From: Pteria penguin
Lineage: Eukaryota; Mollusca; Bivalvia; Pterioida; Pteriidae
Assembly: GCA_035048485.1 (NCBI GenBank)
Contig: CM068585.1
Coordinates: 56,043,910 to 56,107,909, forward strand
Length of the DNA stretch: 64,000 bases
Direction of reading: 5' to 3'
The notes under the pieces are model-generated. The model ran no database searches. It was given only the letters and a program-made list of their open reading frames with translations, and was not told the DNA's origin. Shown piece after piece: positions 1 to 13,150 of the stretch. Both the position numbers and the translations under genes were made by a program. Position 1 is the first letter of the stretch. Every line of letters begins with the position of its first letter.

Positions 1-690
1 AGAGAGCTTTTATCAGAGTGGCAGCTGGAGGATTTCTAATACAGATTATGAGGCGACAACCAGCAACGCATTCTTCATCTATTCTACAATAGTTTTACAA
101 CATGGTGTGTACATAAAGATCCCTTACATAATACATCATCCATAAGAGATCCAAATTGGTTTATATCTGTTGCAAAGTAATTTCTATGATACAATGCATT
201 ACATAAAAGAATGACAAAATAACGAAAAATAATCCCCTACAAAAAAATATATATATTTCCAAAAACCCAACAGAAAAAAGGTAAATAAGAGGAAAGAAAT
301 GAAAGAAATGTACAAATATTTGAATGATTTCGGAACTGAACATGAAAAAAAATTTCACACTCTGGATATCTTATAACCATGCAGTTTTCATTAAGAAGGT
401 CTGTGGAAGTTCAATCAGTGTCTTATTAGTCAGAATAAATCCAAACCTCGGTCTAACCACCAAGTAAATTAAGAAAATTGGTAAGAGAATATTAGTTTTC
501 AATTTTGTCATCAAATCCCTCCATTGGTTACAAAGTATGACACGCATTTTTAAAATGTAAGCTTGATGAGGAAGTTAATAATCGGAAATGTCATTTTCCG
601 ATATCGAAGAGGATAACGATTACGTGCCATGTTTCATCATAAATCTGAATTGTAAAGTGATAATTTACTTTTTTGGTCTCATATGAAATT

Positions 691-729
<39 letters not shown>

Positions 730-1024
730 TACAATGCTTACATCCATAGATAAATGATAGAGACATGCATTGCGTTTTAGGATATTCTATCATTTCCCAA
801 GTAAAAGAAAGTCATCGCGAAATGCTCATCATCGTGTCTGCCATATGTGGTAAGATTAAATATAATCATTTTACTTCATTTAATGACTGGGATTGAAATA
901 TTTGTCCTTATATCTGGAATGCTTTGATCAGTCGGTATAGATAACATCCTTGCCTTTTGTCACCATCATATATTTGTTTAGAAATGCATATTTTTGTTAT
1001 ACATATATTATTTCTATGTACAAG
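1..1024. other. Noncoding AT-rich left flank
   Basis: No convincing exon was found upstream of the membrane exon at 1025. The extracellular part of that gene, if it exists, should lie to the left of the window. Apart from a GA microsatellite the sequence looks unique. Confidence 0.5.
694..724. repeat. (GA)n microsatellite
   Basis: About 15 uninterrupted GA units. Confidence 0.9.
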
Positions 1025-3009
1025 TAGGAACTTCAGCAGTAATGAACGTTCTCATAGCCATGTGCATTGTGATCTATTACACCTGTTTCAGAAGGTAAGC
1101 ATATAAAATTATAGCAGAAACAGATACAAATCTCGACATCATCCGTTTGGAATGCGTCAATTGAGTTTCCTATTCATTAAATATTGAAGCTTTGCTATAC
1201 AATTTTAAAATATTATCATAATCTTGTATTTTACTAGGTGAAAATTCAAACCAGTTTAAGATATAACTCAAAATTGCATATTTATAAACACAATACGACA
1301 GATTGTACTATACATTTTATTTGAATATGCATCTAAATGACCCTTTGTTCAAAACCAAATGTTTAGTTATAGTCGATACAAGAACCATACACTCATTGCC
1401 GAAATTAGTCTCTGTTATTAAATGTGATAATTTTTTTGTAACATGAAGGTACGTTCCAGCCCAACAGTGTCGTGGGCTGGAGAATATAAATAATTTATTG
1501 TATTCAAGTTACCGTGAGATAAAAGATAGTGGTATTCAAAACTGACCAGGAACATAGCTATAGATGACTTAGAAAATTCAATTCACTTTTATCTTACATA
1601 ATATCGCCGATCTTCATTTTCTATGGGGTATTGTCTAATGATATTCGTCTTGTATATGTTTACATCATTGCTTGCGCATCATGAAATCGCACGTAGTGGG
1701 ATGTTCCTTCAATGAAAGAGGTCAAATGTACTTGAATGTCCACTGAGGTCCATTGTTGTTAGTGCCATAGTCATGTGACACCAGTTACTTTCGTATTTTA
1801 CATTAACGCCACACTTATTCCCTTTGCAGTGTGGATCTAGTTTCGAGGATTTGACTTAAGTGTTATTATTCCGTTTTTCCTGATGTTGTGTGGCAGTGTT
1901 TGATCACATTCATGCATATGTGGTACTGAATTATATTTCTTTCATCGGTATGCAAAGGCAATTACAATTTTTAGTATATCAATGTTGAGACGCCGCTTGA
2001 GATTGAACCTGCGATATATCCGCCCGAAATCGACTATATTACTCCGGTTCTTATTTATTTTTTATTACTTGTTCATTTATTTTTGTATTTGTCTATTTTA
2101 TCTGTTTTGTTTCGTCGTTCGATATTTTAAATCAAATTCTCAATATCGCATGTGTTAGTCTATGGCACTTACATTAAATACCCCTCGCTTCTTCATAATA
2201 CATATGAGTACTTATAAGCGATAACATGTTACTGATACATGGCTTAGGAAATGCATCGCCGGGAAATAATAAAATAAATGTTCCGTCGAAACACTTCCTG
2301 GTCTAGGTTTTACTATAAGAACAATCCACAACGTTAGTACGTTTTACTTTATTGTTGGTTTCATTGCGGTCAATCTTTATATACCGATCTTCTTGATTCC
2401 AAGAATAGAGCATGCCATTGCCATTTTGGGGTGTATTGAACTGGTGGTCTGAGCAGTAGTATATAAGTGTTGCTACATTTTCGAATCAATACCTTTATCT
2501 GTATCATTCCGTTTATGAATGCCTCATAAATTATAGGGAAATCGGTATTTTCAATCTAATTCTGGTTAGTTAATGTAATGGTTTTCTATACATGTGCTGA
2601 ATATTATTAAAAAAAAGTATCTTCCTTATAATTACAATATAGAAATGCAAATGACAGTGGTGTAATAGGAAACTTCGAAGAATGTCCCACAGAAATAGTT
2701 GTCGAGAGAGAAGAAAATGACGGATACTTCGAAATAAGTGAATTGGAAATACTAGATCGGCATGATTCAGTTAATGGCATAAATAGGCATAATTGTGAAG
2801 AGGTGGACGTAAATAGCCGAAAAAGTAGCGAAGATGAAGATGAATCAAATGGTAATGCATACGATAAAGACGGCAAAGAAAATGAAAGGGAAAATGTTGT
2901 AAAAGTGAAAATTAATAATGGTTATAAAGAAGGTGACAATAAAGAGATAGCGGATCAAAATGACTACACACGAGATTCACTTAATGGTAAAACGTACTGT
3001 TATAATTAA
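1025..3009 (+). CDS. C-terminal exons of a single-pass membrane protein (partial gene)
   Basis: Two exons are proposed: 1025-1094 and 2643-3009. The first follows an acceptor (TACAAG) and encodes a hydrophobic run, VLIAMCIVIYYTCF, followed by RR, a typical transmembrane segment with a positive cytoplasmic stop-transfer. It ends at donor GAAG|GTAAGC in phase 2. The second follows ATATAG and starts with the single base needed to keep frame, giving about 121 acidic, Asn/Glu/Asp/Lys-rich residues to a TAA. The tail has one tyrosine motif, E-E-N-D-G-Y-F-E-I (GAC..ATA at 2719-2736), resembling the hemITAM form DGYxxL. The 5' exons would lie outside the window, so the ectodomain and family are unknown. 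Matching splice phase and topology support it; the weak point is that exon 1 is only 70 nt. Confidence 0.45.
1745..1795 (+). repeat. Short dispersed repeat, intronic
   Basis: The stretch around TAGTGCCAT and GTGACACCAGTTAC recurs in reverse complement near 12098-12140, next to a Penelope-type tail motif. This suggests a fragment of the same dispersed repeat. It lies in the proposed intron of the membrane-protein gene. Confidence 0.4.
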
Positions 3010-3740
3010 ACAACAAATACCAAATAAATCGAGAAAACGATCAACTCGATTATATATATACCAACAAAGTAAATTTGTATGTCTGCTGAAATCAGACTTT
3101 GGGACAATAATAACTTCAACTGATGTAGATAATTTGTAAGTAAATATCATGTGTCTATTAGTAATAGTGATGAGTTCTAACTATATATTTTTAGTTTTTT
3201 AACTATAATTAACTGTCTTTGTAAATTGTTAATTTTTATACTTCATTGCATGTAAATAATGTCAGTACAGTAAGTTCATTGGCATCTATTGAAATATGCT
3301 TTTGTTTAAGGTTCATATGAAGTTTATGCCTTTGCTATTTATAAGTTTAGTTCGTACTAAATACTAATACAGTGTTTACTGACCTTAATTAGCAAAACAA
3401 ATAAATCGTATGAGAAAACAAATATATGATTTAATTATTGACAACGATATGCATACTAGCATTTCTAAATGAAACGGAAACGAGCGTAAATTCACTCCAA
3501 AAGCAAATAAGAATGCAAGTTATGTAATAATTTATTGACATAAAAATAAACATCCACCCGCAAAAAAAACACCCAAAACTTAAATGAACTTACATCATAC
3601 CACACTAACCTTGCTTTCTCACACCCTCTCGCTTACAACAATAACAACAAAAATTATATATTTACAATGAATGAAAGGACATCTCAAGAAAAATCTGGCC
3701 ACCTTCTGATTATAATTATAAAAATCTTAAAGCAATGCAG
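3010..3740. other. Noncoding, nothing recognised
   Basis: 3' flank of the partial membrane-protein gene, AT-rich with no ORF. An AATAAA at about 3399 could serve as its polyadenylation signal, but this is weak evidence in such AT-rich DNA. Confidence 0.4.
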
Positions 3741-3744
3741 ATGC

Positions 3745-4215
3745 ACACAAATAAATATAAAACATATATACCTTCTAATTTTGTGTACCAGATGCGTATT
3801 TCGACAACTTATGTCTCTTCAGTTATACTCGTGGCCGAATGTTTAGAATTTTCATATTATATAAACATTTGAAGAGCAGTATTAAAACCAAAATGACCGT
3901 AAAAGTAAACAAAAGAATCAATATAAGGACAGAGCTATGCATGAGGGAGATAATCCTTAGTTTTAGAGTGATTTACATAATGTCATGAGGGAAAATTTTA
4001 AGTATATATCTCATGTCAGTACAAAAGCACTGACATGTAGACCGTCACTACAAAAGCACTGAAATGTAAAGATGATGGATAAATCCAAACCATAAGTCTA
4101 AAAATCATGAAACCAGAGGACATACGAACTAGACTTATGATGCCCTTGGAGACTATCAGCCCACCAGCAGTGACACCGGACTTGTGGATATAAAAGACTT
4201 AAAACGTATATACCA
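3745..4215 (-). mobile_element. Hammerhead-ribozyme element, degenerate copy A
   Basis: This is one monomer of a noncoding repeat also present at about 32.94-34.14 kb, 7.9-8.1 kb and 47.5-48.6 kb. On the minus strand it ends in a hammerhead ribozyme (3785-3828). The sequence before the ribozyme and the sequence at the far end (about 4195-4210) share the AAAC.TATATACC block, suggesting a head-to-tail monomer junction. It has no ORF. Known families with hammerheads in animals are Penelope-like element repeats and retrozymes; which one applies here is inference. Confidence 0.6.
3785..3828 (-). ncRNA. Hammerhead ribozyme, degenerate
   Basis: The minus strand reads stem I GTATAA, core CTGAAGA, stem II GACA/TGTC, core GAAA, stem III ATACGCAT, cleavage triplet ATC, then TGGTAC. 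The catalytic core is complete, but stem I and stem III each contain a mismatch. Confidence 0.6.
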
Positions 4216-4436
4216 AAATAAAATACATGCCATGCTGTAAACCCCCATGTTTTCTGATTTGTTGCTATTCGCTACAAACCAAATAAACCTGACCTTTTTA
4301 TTTGCACCTTCAATGTAAGTCCCTGACCTTTCATAACACTTGACTTTTGAGTTTTGATATTGATCAATATTTCTTCCTCTTCCTTTATATAATCTCCGGT
4401 ATTTTTCTCACCACATTCATATATTCTACTCACAAA

Positions 4437-4800
4437 ACACGTGTATACTAGACATATTACATTACAGACATGTGTATACTAGACATATTACATTACAGAC
4501 ACTTGTATACTAGACCTATTACATTGCAGACATATGTATATTAGACATATTACATCACAGACACGCGTATACTAGACATATTACATTAAAGACACGTGTA
4601 TACTAGACATATTGCATTACAGACACGTGTATACTAGATATGTTACATCACAACACATGTACACTAGACATATTACATTAGACACGTCTATATTAGACAT
4701 ATTATATTACAGGCACTATATCTATATCTATACTAGAAATATTGCATTACAGACACGTGTACACTGGACATATGACTTTACAGATACCTGTATACTGGAT
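4437..4800. repeat. 31-bp minisatellite
   Basis: About twelve imperfect tandem copies of a roughly 31-bp unit built on GTATACTAGACATATTAC and ATTACAGACA. An ORF across it is a by-product of the array and is not a gene. Confidence 0.85.
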
Positions 4801-5519
4801 ATATATAACTCGTATAAATCATTTAATTTAGCGTCATTGATAACTGCTTCTTCACTAAGAGTCTCTATTTCTCTCTCACACATCAATTCAGTGACAATTG
4901 TTATTCCACAGCTGCTGTACAACGGAGTACTGCGTTGTCTTTCTGTACCTATTTGTTTATTATCGTCATGTCTGTGGCAATTTTTACCGTATAATTTAGT
5001 CAAAAATAGTAATAGTTCAGATCAAGAACAATAAAAGTGTAATTTAGGTTGTGGTGTAATCATAAGGACTCGATGATATGTCCTAATTTGCTCATCCCTT
5101 TTTCTCTTTGTTTCATTGTGTACAAGTATAGGCATAGTGTAGTAACACTCAGTTACCATTATTTTGTTTAAATTAGAAATATTTATTTGTTTTTGGTTTT
5201 ATTTTGTTTTTGATTGTATATATATTTTTTTCTCTCTACTTAACACCTGTTTCTAGCTATGGACATAAAGGGACCAAATGATGCTAGACAATTTAGAAAT
5301 ATAAAAACGAAAGAAAAGAAAACCCTAAAATATTGTCCTTTCTCAGGTTACTATCATTAGGATTATCTTGACGTAGGTTATCATGCTCTACACTACTAAT
5401 TTCTGTTTTATTGGTGTAGTGTTAAACTAAAATTCAATAGTAGCCACAGAGAATTGACTGACAATAAATATAGATCGATATTTTAAGTGACGACCCCTCT
5501 GGAACCATAGCATTACAGC
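4801..5519. other. Noncoding, nothing recognised
   Basis: AT-rich. The block near 5255-5275 (GGACATAAAGGGACC) faintly resembles 54905-54922, which may be an old shared repeat. Overlapping ORFs on both strands show no recognisable domain. Confidence 0.3.
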
Positions 5520-7690
5520 TATTTAAATTATACTTATTACAGATATTGACTTTGGCATCAAAAATGATGAATAAGAGGAAAATATACCTTGAAAATAATA
5601 AGCTAAAACTTGCCACTAAAACAGTAAGAATTAAAGATATTTCTTATCAATTACATATTTTTTTTTTCAAATCATGCGGAATGATTCCATTATGATTCAA
5701 TATCGCTTAGAAGACTGAGCTGACCCCCTCTTTTTTTAAACAAACACAAAATAATGACAGAGGTAAACAAAGTACATGTATTCAGTCGGAATTAGAACTA
5801 TAATAAGGAGATGATCTTAGAGGTTCCTTTCTTGTGTCCTTATTTGCAGGAATAATACTTACAGAGAAAGTTGAGAGGACGTCTCAGTCAGCTTTATGTG
5901 CAAGAGAGAACTGAAGAGTAAAACGTTTTAAAAAAATAACTAAAGATTTCAGTGTATAATATAAATGTAACTGACGTGATGTCACTGAGACACGGACAAC
6001 AATGAGATGTGCTGAGCATTAATGACCTCTGGAATCCAAAAATCTTACCAGATGTCCCGGGGAGTGAATATCACCTGTTTTACCAGCCACACCCGCTATG
6101 ACATAACAGAAAAACCACATAGTACAGTATTATGGATATGACGCATTTAGATACAACACCAGCACAGATCTATAATCAGATAAATACAACGTGTGTCATA
6201 TTGTGATAAGAAATATTTCCTGCTGTTAAAATCAAATTCAGTCTTCGTAGATAGATGTAAGAAAATTACATAAGATATTTAACAGAACAGTAAAGCAGTT
6301 TAAATCAATTATATAACCAGTGGGAAATTATCTTCTTTTCATAGGAAAACAGTATGGATAGATTTATATTGTTGTCAATGAAACTTGATGTGTTACATAT
6401 CTCTTAGATGTAAGCGTGAGACTCCAAGCAAAAATGAGTCTACACGCTTACCAGTATTGTCAGTTTTAATGAAATATCAAGCACTTTAAGGCTTTAAGAA
6501 TGTATATGTGTAATACACAAAAATAATGCAGAATCAGAAATCTGTAGATAAACAGAAGTGGGTATAAAATACAATATAAAGTATCCAGACGTAGCCAATA
6601 TCAATTATGCTCTCAAAGTTTATACACAGACAATGAACAGGAGAATAAAACTTGTTCACATTAAAGGTTTTATTTCACTTGTTTTAGATATTTCTTTAAA
6701 ATGATCGGATTATAAAATTTCTAGCTATAAAAAGGTTTTGTTTTCTATAAATGTAAAATAATGACTAAACACAACTTTCATTCATCTTTTCCTTGATTCT
6801 CATGGTTTTTACTTTGAAGCTTTTACTCATTATTTCCTTAAAAGTAATCTGCAGTTTAAGATTGGAGTTTGACGCCTATCATTTTACAATACAATACAAT
6901 AAAATATCTTAATTTATAAATATCTACTAATTCTATTTAACACTTGTTCCATGAGCATGTTCTAGGAATTTGCATATATCATGTGATTTATTTATATGTA
7001 TACATTTTATGTTTATGGATACAACAATTAATCCGATCCAGTGCATTTGATGAAAGATGAAAGAAAATAGCACTCTTCAAAAAAAAAAAAAACAAAAAAA
7101 AAAAAAACACAAACCAAAATACATATTTTGAACGCATATACGGGTGTTAGAAGAATAGTTTAGCCATTCGTGTATTTTAGAGTTTAAATATTAACATAAG
7201 ATTCTATGATATTCGTTCTTGTCACAGTTTTTATTATTACTTTTTTGATTCATAAGCTCTTTAATATTTTACAGGCATCAATTCAAACACAAGTGAATAA
7301 AAAATTGACATTATGCAGAAACTGGCAGAATAACATTGATAAAGTTTCCCTGTGCTTTCTGTTGTACATGTATCGCTAAGATTTCCACTCTCTGAAACTG
7401 ATGATCTTCATGAATAGAAATAGTTCTATAAAGGTTTGCATGGATCTTTTGGAACAAAAAATATCCGTAGAAGATAGTTCAGACTCACTCATACTCTCAC
7501 TGATTTTCCATTGGATTATAGTTTCAAATCAATATCAAAGCAAGAAGAGAGCTTCAGAATTCCTGAGACTCCGCCTACTCTCGAAACCTTACAACAACGA
7601 GATTATTTTATCGATGCTACTTTTTAGGCGTGGCAAATGCCAATCTCATGTCATATTAAGTCAACGGTGTTATTTGACTCTAATCATTTT
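5520..7690 (+). repeat. Segmental duplication, copy A (paired with 60110-61885)
   Basis: Collinear and in the same orientation as 60110-61885, about 54.5 kb away. Shared blocks include the start around TTATTACAGAT, the region near TCAGTCTTCGTAG, and the end near GGCGTGGCAAATGCCAATC. Copy A carries about 270 bp (roughly 5960-6228) that copy B lacks, holding a Penelope-type tail motif. The ORFs in the two copies diverge, so no conserved protein is implied. Confidence 0.75.
6040..6115 (-). repeat. Penelope-type tail motif
   Basis: The block containing CCAGATGTCCCGGGGAG and CACACCCGCTATGA matches a motif found downstream of the reverse-transcriptase relics. It sits in the part of copy A that is absent from copy B, so it arrived after that duplication. 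Confidence 0.55.
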
Positions 7691-7899
7691 CAAAGGCTTT
7701 TATATTCTTTATCCAATTCTGACTGCTTTAGTCATTCCACATTTCTGAAACAACCCGAGAATTAATGTTCAGTGGATTTGCTAAAAGGGTCAATCATCAA
7801 TTATTTGTAAATTAAAAGATACGTACATTGATAAAGAAAGGAATAACGCATACTTCATAGACACCAATTATAATTTAGTCCATTACTAAAAATACACAT
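7691..7899. other. Noncoding, nothing recognised
   Basis: Short AT-rich stretch after the duplication breakpoint. Confidence 0.3.
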
Positions 7900-8090
7900 C
7901 AGACAATGTTCATGACATAGTTCTGTCCTTAAATTGATTCTTTGGTTCACTTTATTCGGTCATTTTGGTTTTAATACTGCTCTTCATATTATATAATATG
8001 AGAATTCCAACCATTCCGCCACGAGCATCACTGAAGAGACATAAGTTGTCGAAATGCCCATCTGGTGCACAAAATTAGAAGGTATATATG
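7900..8090 (+). mobile_element. Hammerhead-ribozyme element, copy B (fragment)
   Basis: Plus-strand fragment of the family described at 3745. It holds the conserved blocks GGTCATTTTGGTTTTAATA and CTCTTCATATTATATAATAT followed by a hammerhead ribozyme and the ACAAAATTAGAAGGTA end. It has no ORF. Confidence 0.65.
8025..8068 (+). ncRNA. Hammerhead ribozyme
   Basis: Stem I GCATCA pairs with TGGTGC; core CTGAAGA; stem II GACA/TGTC; core GAAA; stem III ATG/CAT around CC; cleavage triplet ATC. The core is complete. The very short stem III suggests cleavage mainly in a dimeric transcript. Confidence 0.75.
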
Positions 8091-8682
8091 TTTAATATTT
8101 ATATACACATCAATGAGCCTACTTTAAATAAAATGGTGCACAGTGAAATATATAACTCAATAATTACCTGTCTAATATTGGAAATATTTATGTTGTTTGT
8201 TGTACTGAAATTAGTGTTAACTATATAGAATCTAGGCAAATGTTCCTTTCCATGTAACAGTACAGGTAGGTAGACTTCTAACATTTAAAACCTTTTACTA
8301 AAATTAAATAGATATGCATATTTATATGCGTTTAAGATGCACACACAACATCAGTTATCCTAAAAATTACTGTCTAAAAATATTCATGTAGTCCAACAAC
8401 ACTCCTCTCTCTCACTCGTTTGAGGAAGGGGGGTTTAACTGGTTCTGCTATTATTATATAATTATTATTATTATTTATTATATTACAAACTTGGAACGTT
8501 CTTTTACATTTAAATGGGATTTTATCTGCTCATGGAACCTTGTTATTTGTCGTATTTATTTTGAAACTTGATAATTCAAGCTAAATACTACTTGTAATTT
8601 TACATGTACATTTCACTGCATGCTGGTTGTTCTAGTTGAAATAAATTATGTTTCGTAAATTTTGCGATTTACTTCATATCAT

Positions 8683-9889
<1,207 letters not shown>

Positions 9890-10105
9890 AGCAAAGACAG
9901 CAATGATTTTAGCAGCATATATGAAATCATAGGCACACAGCGGGTTACCATTGGAATGCCAAGAAATTGTTGGAAAACCTTTCTTCTAAACAAATCAAGA
10001 ATCTTATTGATCAGTTCAATATCTTGACGACATCCGATTTCTCGATAAGTGCTTTCATAGTATGCTAAAAGTGGGACGCAGTTGGTACTTATTGGAATGC
10101 TGACA
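9890..10105 (-). pseudogene. Reverse-transcriptase relic with a doubled core motif
   Basis: On the minus strand there are two versions of the conserved RT block found at 10445 and 40967. The upstream one (about 10050-10100) reads IPISTNCVPLLA. The downstream one (about 9930-9995) reads KVFQQFLGIPMVTRCVP. They lie about 70 bp apart in head-to-tail order and in opposite orientation to the longer RT relic at 10326. Both are too short to be functional. Confidence 0.6.
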
Positions 10106-10325
10106 TTTTGCTTCCGTAGGCCGGTTTACTACACCAATGGATTGACTATTGTCATATCAAATGACCATCCTAAGTCGAGGTATCGTAACTTAACTATAAT
10201 GGAATATTTTTAGATGTTCCCGTGTTTTTGTTTCATGTCATTACATTAAATATTGTATTTCTGTGGTGACCTTTGTTATACTTTTTCAATTATTCAAAAC
10301 GCCTTCTTTAACAAAAAAAAAAGGG

Positions 10326-11110
10326 GGGGGGGGAATTCGCAGGAATAAGTATCTCGTTTTAGGCCACAACGACACATATTTTGTAAAGGAACACTCTGAT
10401 TCAAGCAGCAGTTATACAGAAAAAGAGATCATCCAAATGTTTTTGTGATATTTGGTGGGAAAGTGTTCCAACAGATTGTTGGCATTCCTATGGTTACTAA
10501 CTGCGCGCCTCTTCTGGCTGATATATTTTTGTACTCTTACGAAGCAGAATTCATACAGTCTCTGCTCTCTAAAGGCAATAGACAATTAGCATCTCGGTTC
10601 AACTTTACATACAGATACATGGATGACGTTTTGTCGATTAACAACCCTGTATTTAAGGATCACCTCATCATCATATATCCAAAAGAGCTCGAGAAAAAAC
10701 ATACAACAGAGAGCGCATCTTCTGCTTCATACCTCGATATACTCCTATCAATTAGTGACGATGGTTCATTATTCATTAGTAACCTCTCTTTATGACAAAC
10801 GTGACGATTTCAATTTCATTATTACCAACCTCCCTTCTCTGAGTAGCAACATACCTTCCTTGCCAGCATATGGGGTCTTCATTTCACAACTTATACGCTA
10901 TGCCAGAGCATGTTCTAAATACGAAAATTTGGTCTTGGTAGCGAGGCTTCTTGCCACGAACTACTCTCACATGGATATATTGAAGAACGTTTGAAAATGT
11001 CATTGAGGAAGTTCTATGGTCGATATAGGGATCTAGTGCAATTTCAGATTCCTCTTTCAAGAATGTTAACCAATATTTTGGGACCTGACCATGCCAAATA
11101 ACCATCTTAA
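10326..11110 (+). pseudogene. Penelope-like reverse transcriptase, frameshifted
   Basis: Conserved blocks run in order: KYLVLGHNDTYFVKEHSDS, FGGKVFQQIVGIPM, TNCAPLLADIFLYSYEAEF, the catalytic motif YMDDVL, YPKELE, SASYLDI, LYDKRDDFNF, PAYGVFISQLIRYARAC, LRKFYGRYRDLV. These are spread over three frames, with shifts near 10445, 10785 and after 10985. A poly-A/poly-G tract sits near 10313-10333. The order matches the relic at 40925-41656. No GIY-YIG endonuclease is visible. The catalytic YMDD is intact but the gene cannot be translated. Assignment to Penelope-like elements rests on the motif style and on ribozymes elsewhere in the window, and remains provisional. Confidence 0.75.
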
Positions 11111-11289
11111 CTTTTTGACTATACTTGATTTGACATAATATGCACATATATACAGAAACTTGTGCATGTGCGTTTGCGACACCGGAATTTCAGTTAGGCA
11201 GCAGTTCTTGCCTTGAATGGGATAATTTGACTTCGTTTTCTTGTCTCCTTCGTGTGTTCATGCGTGTATATTTATGTATTTACCTCCTG

Positions 11290-11745
11290 GATTTGAAAGG
11301 CTGTTGCAGGATGCAACCAGGGGACGCTTACTCCTCCCGGGCACCTGGTCTCACTTCGATTTTATTGCGGTTTGCATGTGTCTGAATATGACACTATACA
11401 CGATATTGTCCTTTTATTCCATGGACTATGAGATATGGTTTACCATTCGGTACTTCTTCGTTTTCTTACTTCCTTCAAAACAGCAAAAATGTTATAGTTC
11501 AGATATTTATTTTGTTTTATTTCAGAACACACATTTTTACAAAGTTGAACAGTTGTTGTAGGACTTTTTGCGACGGTTGTTTCATGTAATCAGGGGAGGC
11601 TTACTTCTCCCCGGTACCTGGTCTCACCTCAGTTTTAATTCAGGTTCATATTTTTCTGAATCTAACACAATACACGATAGTGTCCTTATATTCCATGGAC
11701 TTAGAGATATGGTTAACCCTTCGATACTTCTTCATTGTTTAAATT
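11290..11745 (+). repeat. Tandem pair of Penelope-type 3' tails
   Basis: Two direct copies, about 273 bp apart. Each has CAGGGGA, GCTTACT, a CCCGG-like block, CACCTGGTCTCAC or TACCTGGTCTCAC, then ACACGATA and TATTCCATGGACT. They follow the RT relic in the same orientation, as expected for the 3' part of that element. Confidence 0.65.
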
Positions 11746-12094
11746 AGAATAAGGACTTCTGCATATTTGAAAAACGGATCGACCCTCAAAATGCAATGCA
11801 TTCCAGCATTAAAAATGAGCAAATATAAAGCATACATGTACATAAAAATTAAGGAAGTGGATTATAATATTACTTTATACCCTATACGTCATTGGAAGGC
11901 AATATGAGGTCATATTTGCCTCTTCGTTCAAAGACATTCTTCTGGAACGTCTCCTCTTGGGCACTATAAATAGCCTGAACAGTACAAATAGAGAGAACAG
12001 GTATTAAATTGAAAAGTTGTCTTCAATTAAATAAACAGAAAGATGTACCTTGGGTTTAATCCAATAACGCGGAAATATACTGAGCTGTAATCAA

Positions 12095-12215
12095 CACAAG
12101 TAACTGGTGTCATGTGACAATGGCACTAGCAACCACAGCCGACATTCATGGACCCCTCATATTCAGAGATGAGACCAGGCGCTTCTCCTGAATGGCTAAC
12201 CACACCTGCTATGAA
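12095..12215 (-). repeat. Penelope-type tail motif, inverted
   Basis: Contains GAGATGAGACCAGGCGC and CACACCTGCTATGA, the reverse complement of the tail motif at 11320 and 11594. Preceded by the dispersed block shared with 1745-1795. Confidence 0.5.
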
Positions 12216-12461
12216 TGTCCTTACATACAGAAGAAACATATGTAACTAGGCACTATTTATATAAATGAATGTGTAGCAGCACGCAGAAGTGTTAAAGCAC
12301 TCAATGACGTCATTGACATTATTGTCTACTCTGCTTACTTAATGACGTGAAGAATATTTACGGTAAAACATGCAATTTGTTTCACAAATCTAAAATTCTT
12401 TATTTTTACATTTGATTTTTATCATTGGCTGTTTGCAGTCACGTGATTGCTATATATAGCA

Positions 12462-13150
12462 TTTTGTAAAATCATTTATTTTCGTGGGTTAAACATTTCG
12501 TTGTTTTAAGTCAATAATGAATTCGTCGACATTAATCTTCGTTGATTTTAAATCTTAATATAATAAAGAATAACAAAGTCGTCTGCTATCTTCAGTTTTC
12601 ATCCTGAGCCAAGTAAGTATTGATCTGCACGGTGGGTATTTAGATTACACGCTTGACTTAATAACATTTGGAATTGAATACAAGAGACCGCTGTTATATG
12701 AGCTTCAAGGTTTCATCAGACTAGGGAGTGACACAGTATGAGATTAACTGGTCCACCGCGGACACTATGATTGAGTATGCGCAAAAAGTTTAATAGAGGA
12801 TTGTAACAAAGTTTGGAAATCAATTGGTCGGGCTGGCCGCAACAAAGCATACGCTCTGGTCATATTTAATGTGTTCAAGTCTCACCAAAACAAGGAAGTT
12901 TTGAATTTACTACACAAGAATAGAAATCGCACAGTTTTTGTGCTCCCTTCCACTACTGATTAACTCGAGCCGTGCGATCGCACTCTCGAGTACTTAAAGT
13001 CGATACTTAATCAAACGTTCATAGCTCGGTATGCTGATCCAATGCAGTGTTAGCTAACGAAGGATAAACTGGATTTATTTTCGTTGATTTCAGTTCCCCA
13101 CGAAAATAACGAAATTTACTCCCAAACGAAAATTTATAATTTTACATTAT
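12462..13150. mobile_element. Inverted-repeat element (MITE-like)
   Basis: The ends are imperfect inverted repeats: left TGTAAAATCATTTATTTTCG, with a matching reverse complement on the right (CGAAAATTTATAATTTTACA), each followed inward by an AAATTTCGTTRTTTT-like block. Length is about 690 bp with no ORF. The interior has a perfect GTGCGATCGCAC palindrome. The target duplication was not resolved. Confidence 0.45.

Noticed and set aside
4437..4800. CRISPR-like array
   Set aside because: Repeats are directly adjacent with no unique spacers; this is a minisatellite in eukaryotic DNA.
4612..5034. 140-residue ORF
   Set aside because: Its first half lies in the 31-bp minisatellite and its second half has no domain, with an opposing ORF of equal quality.
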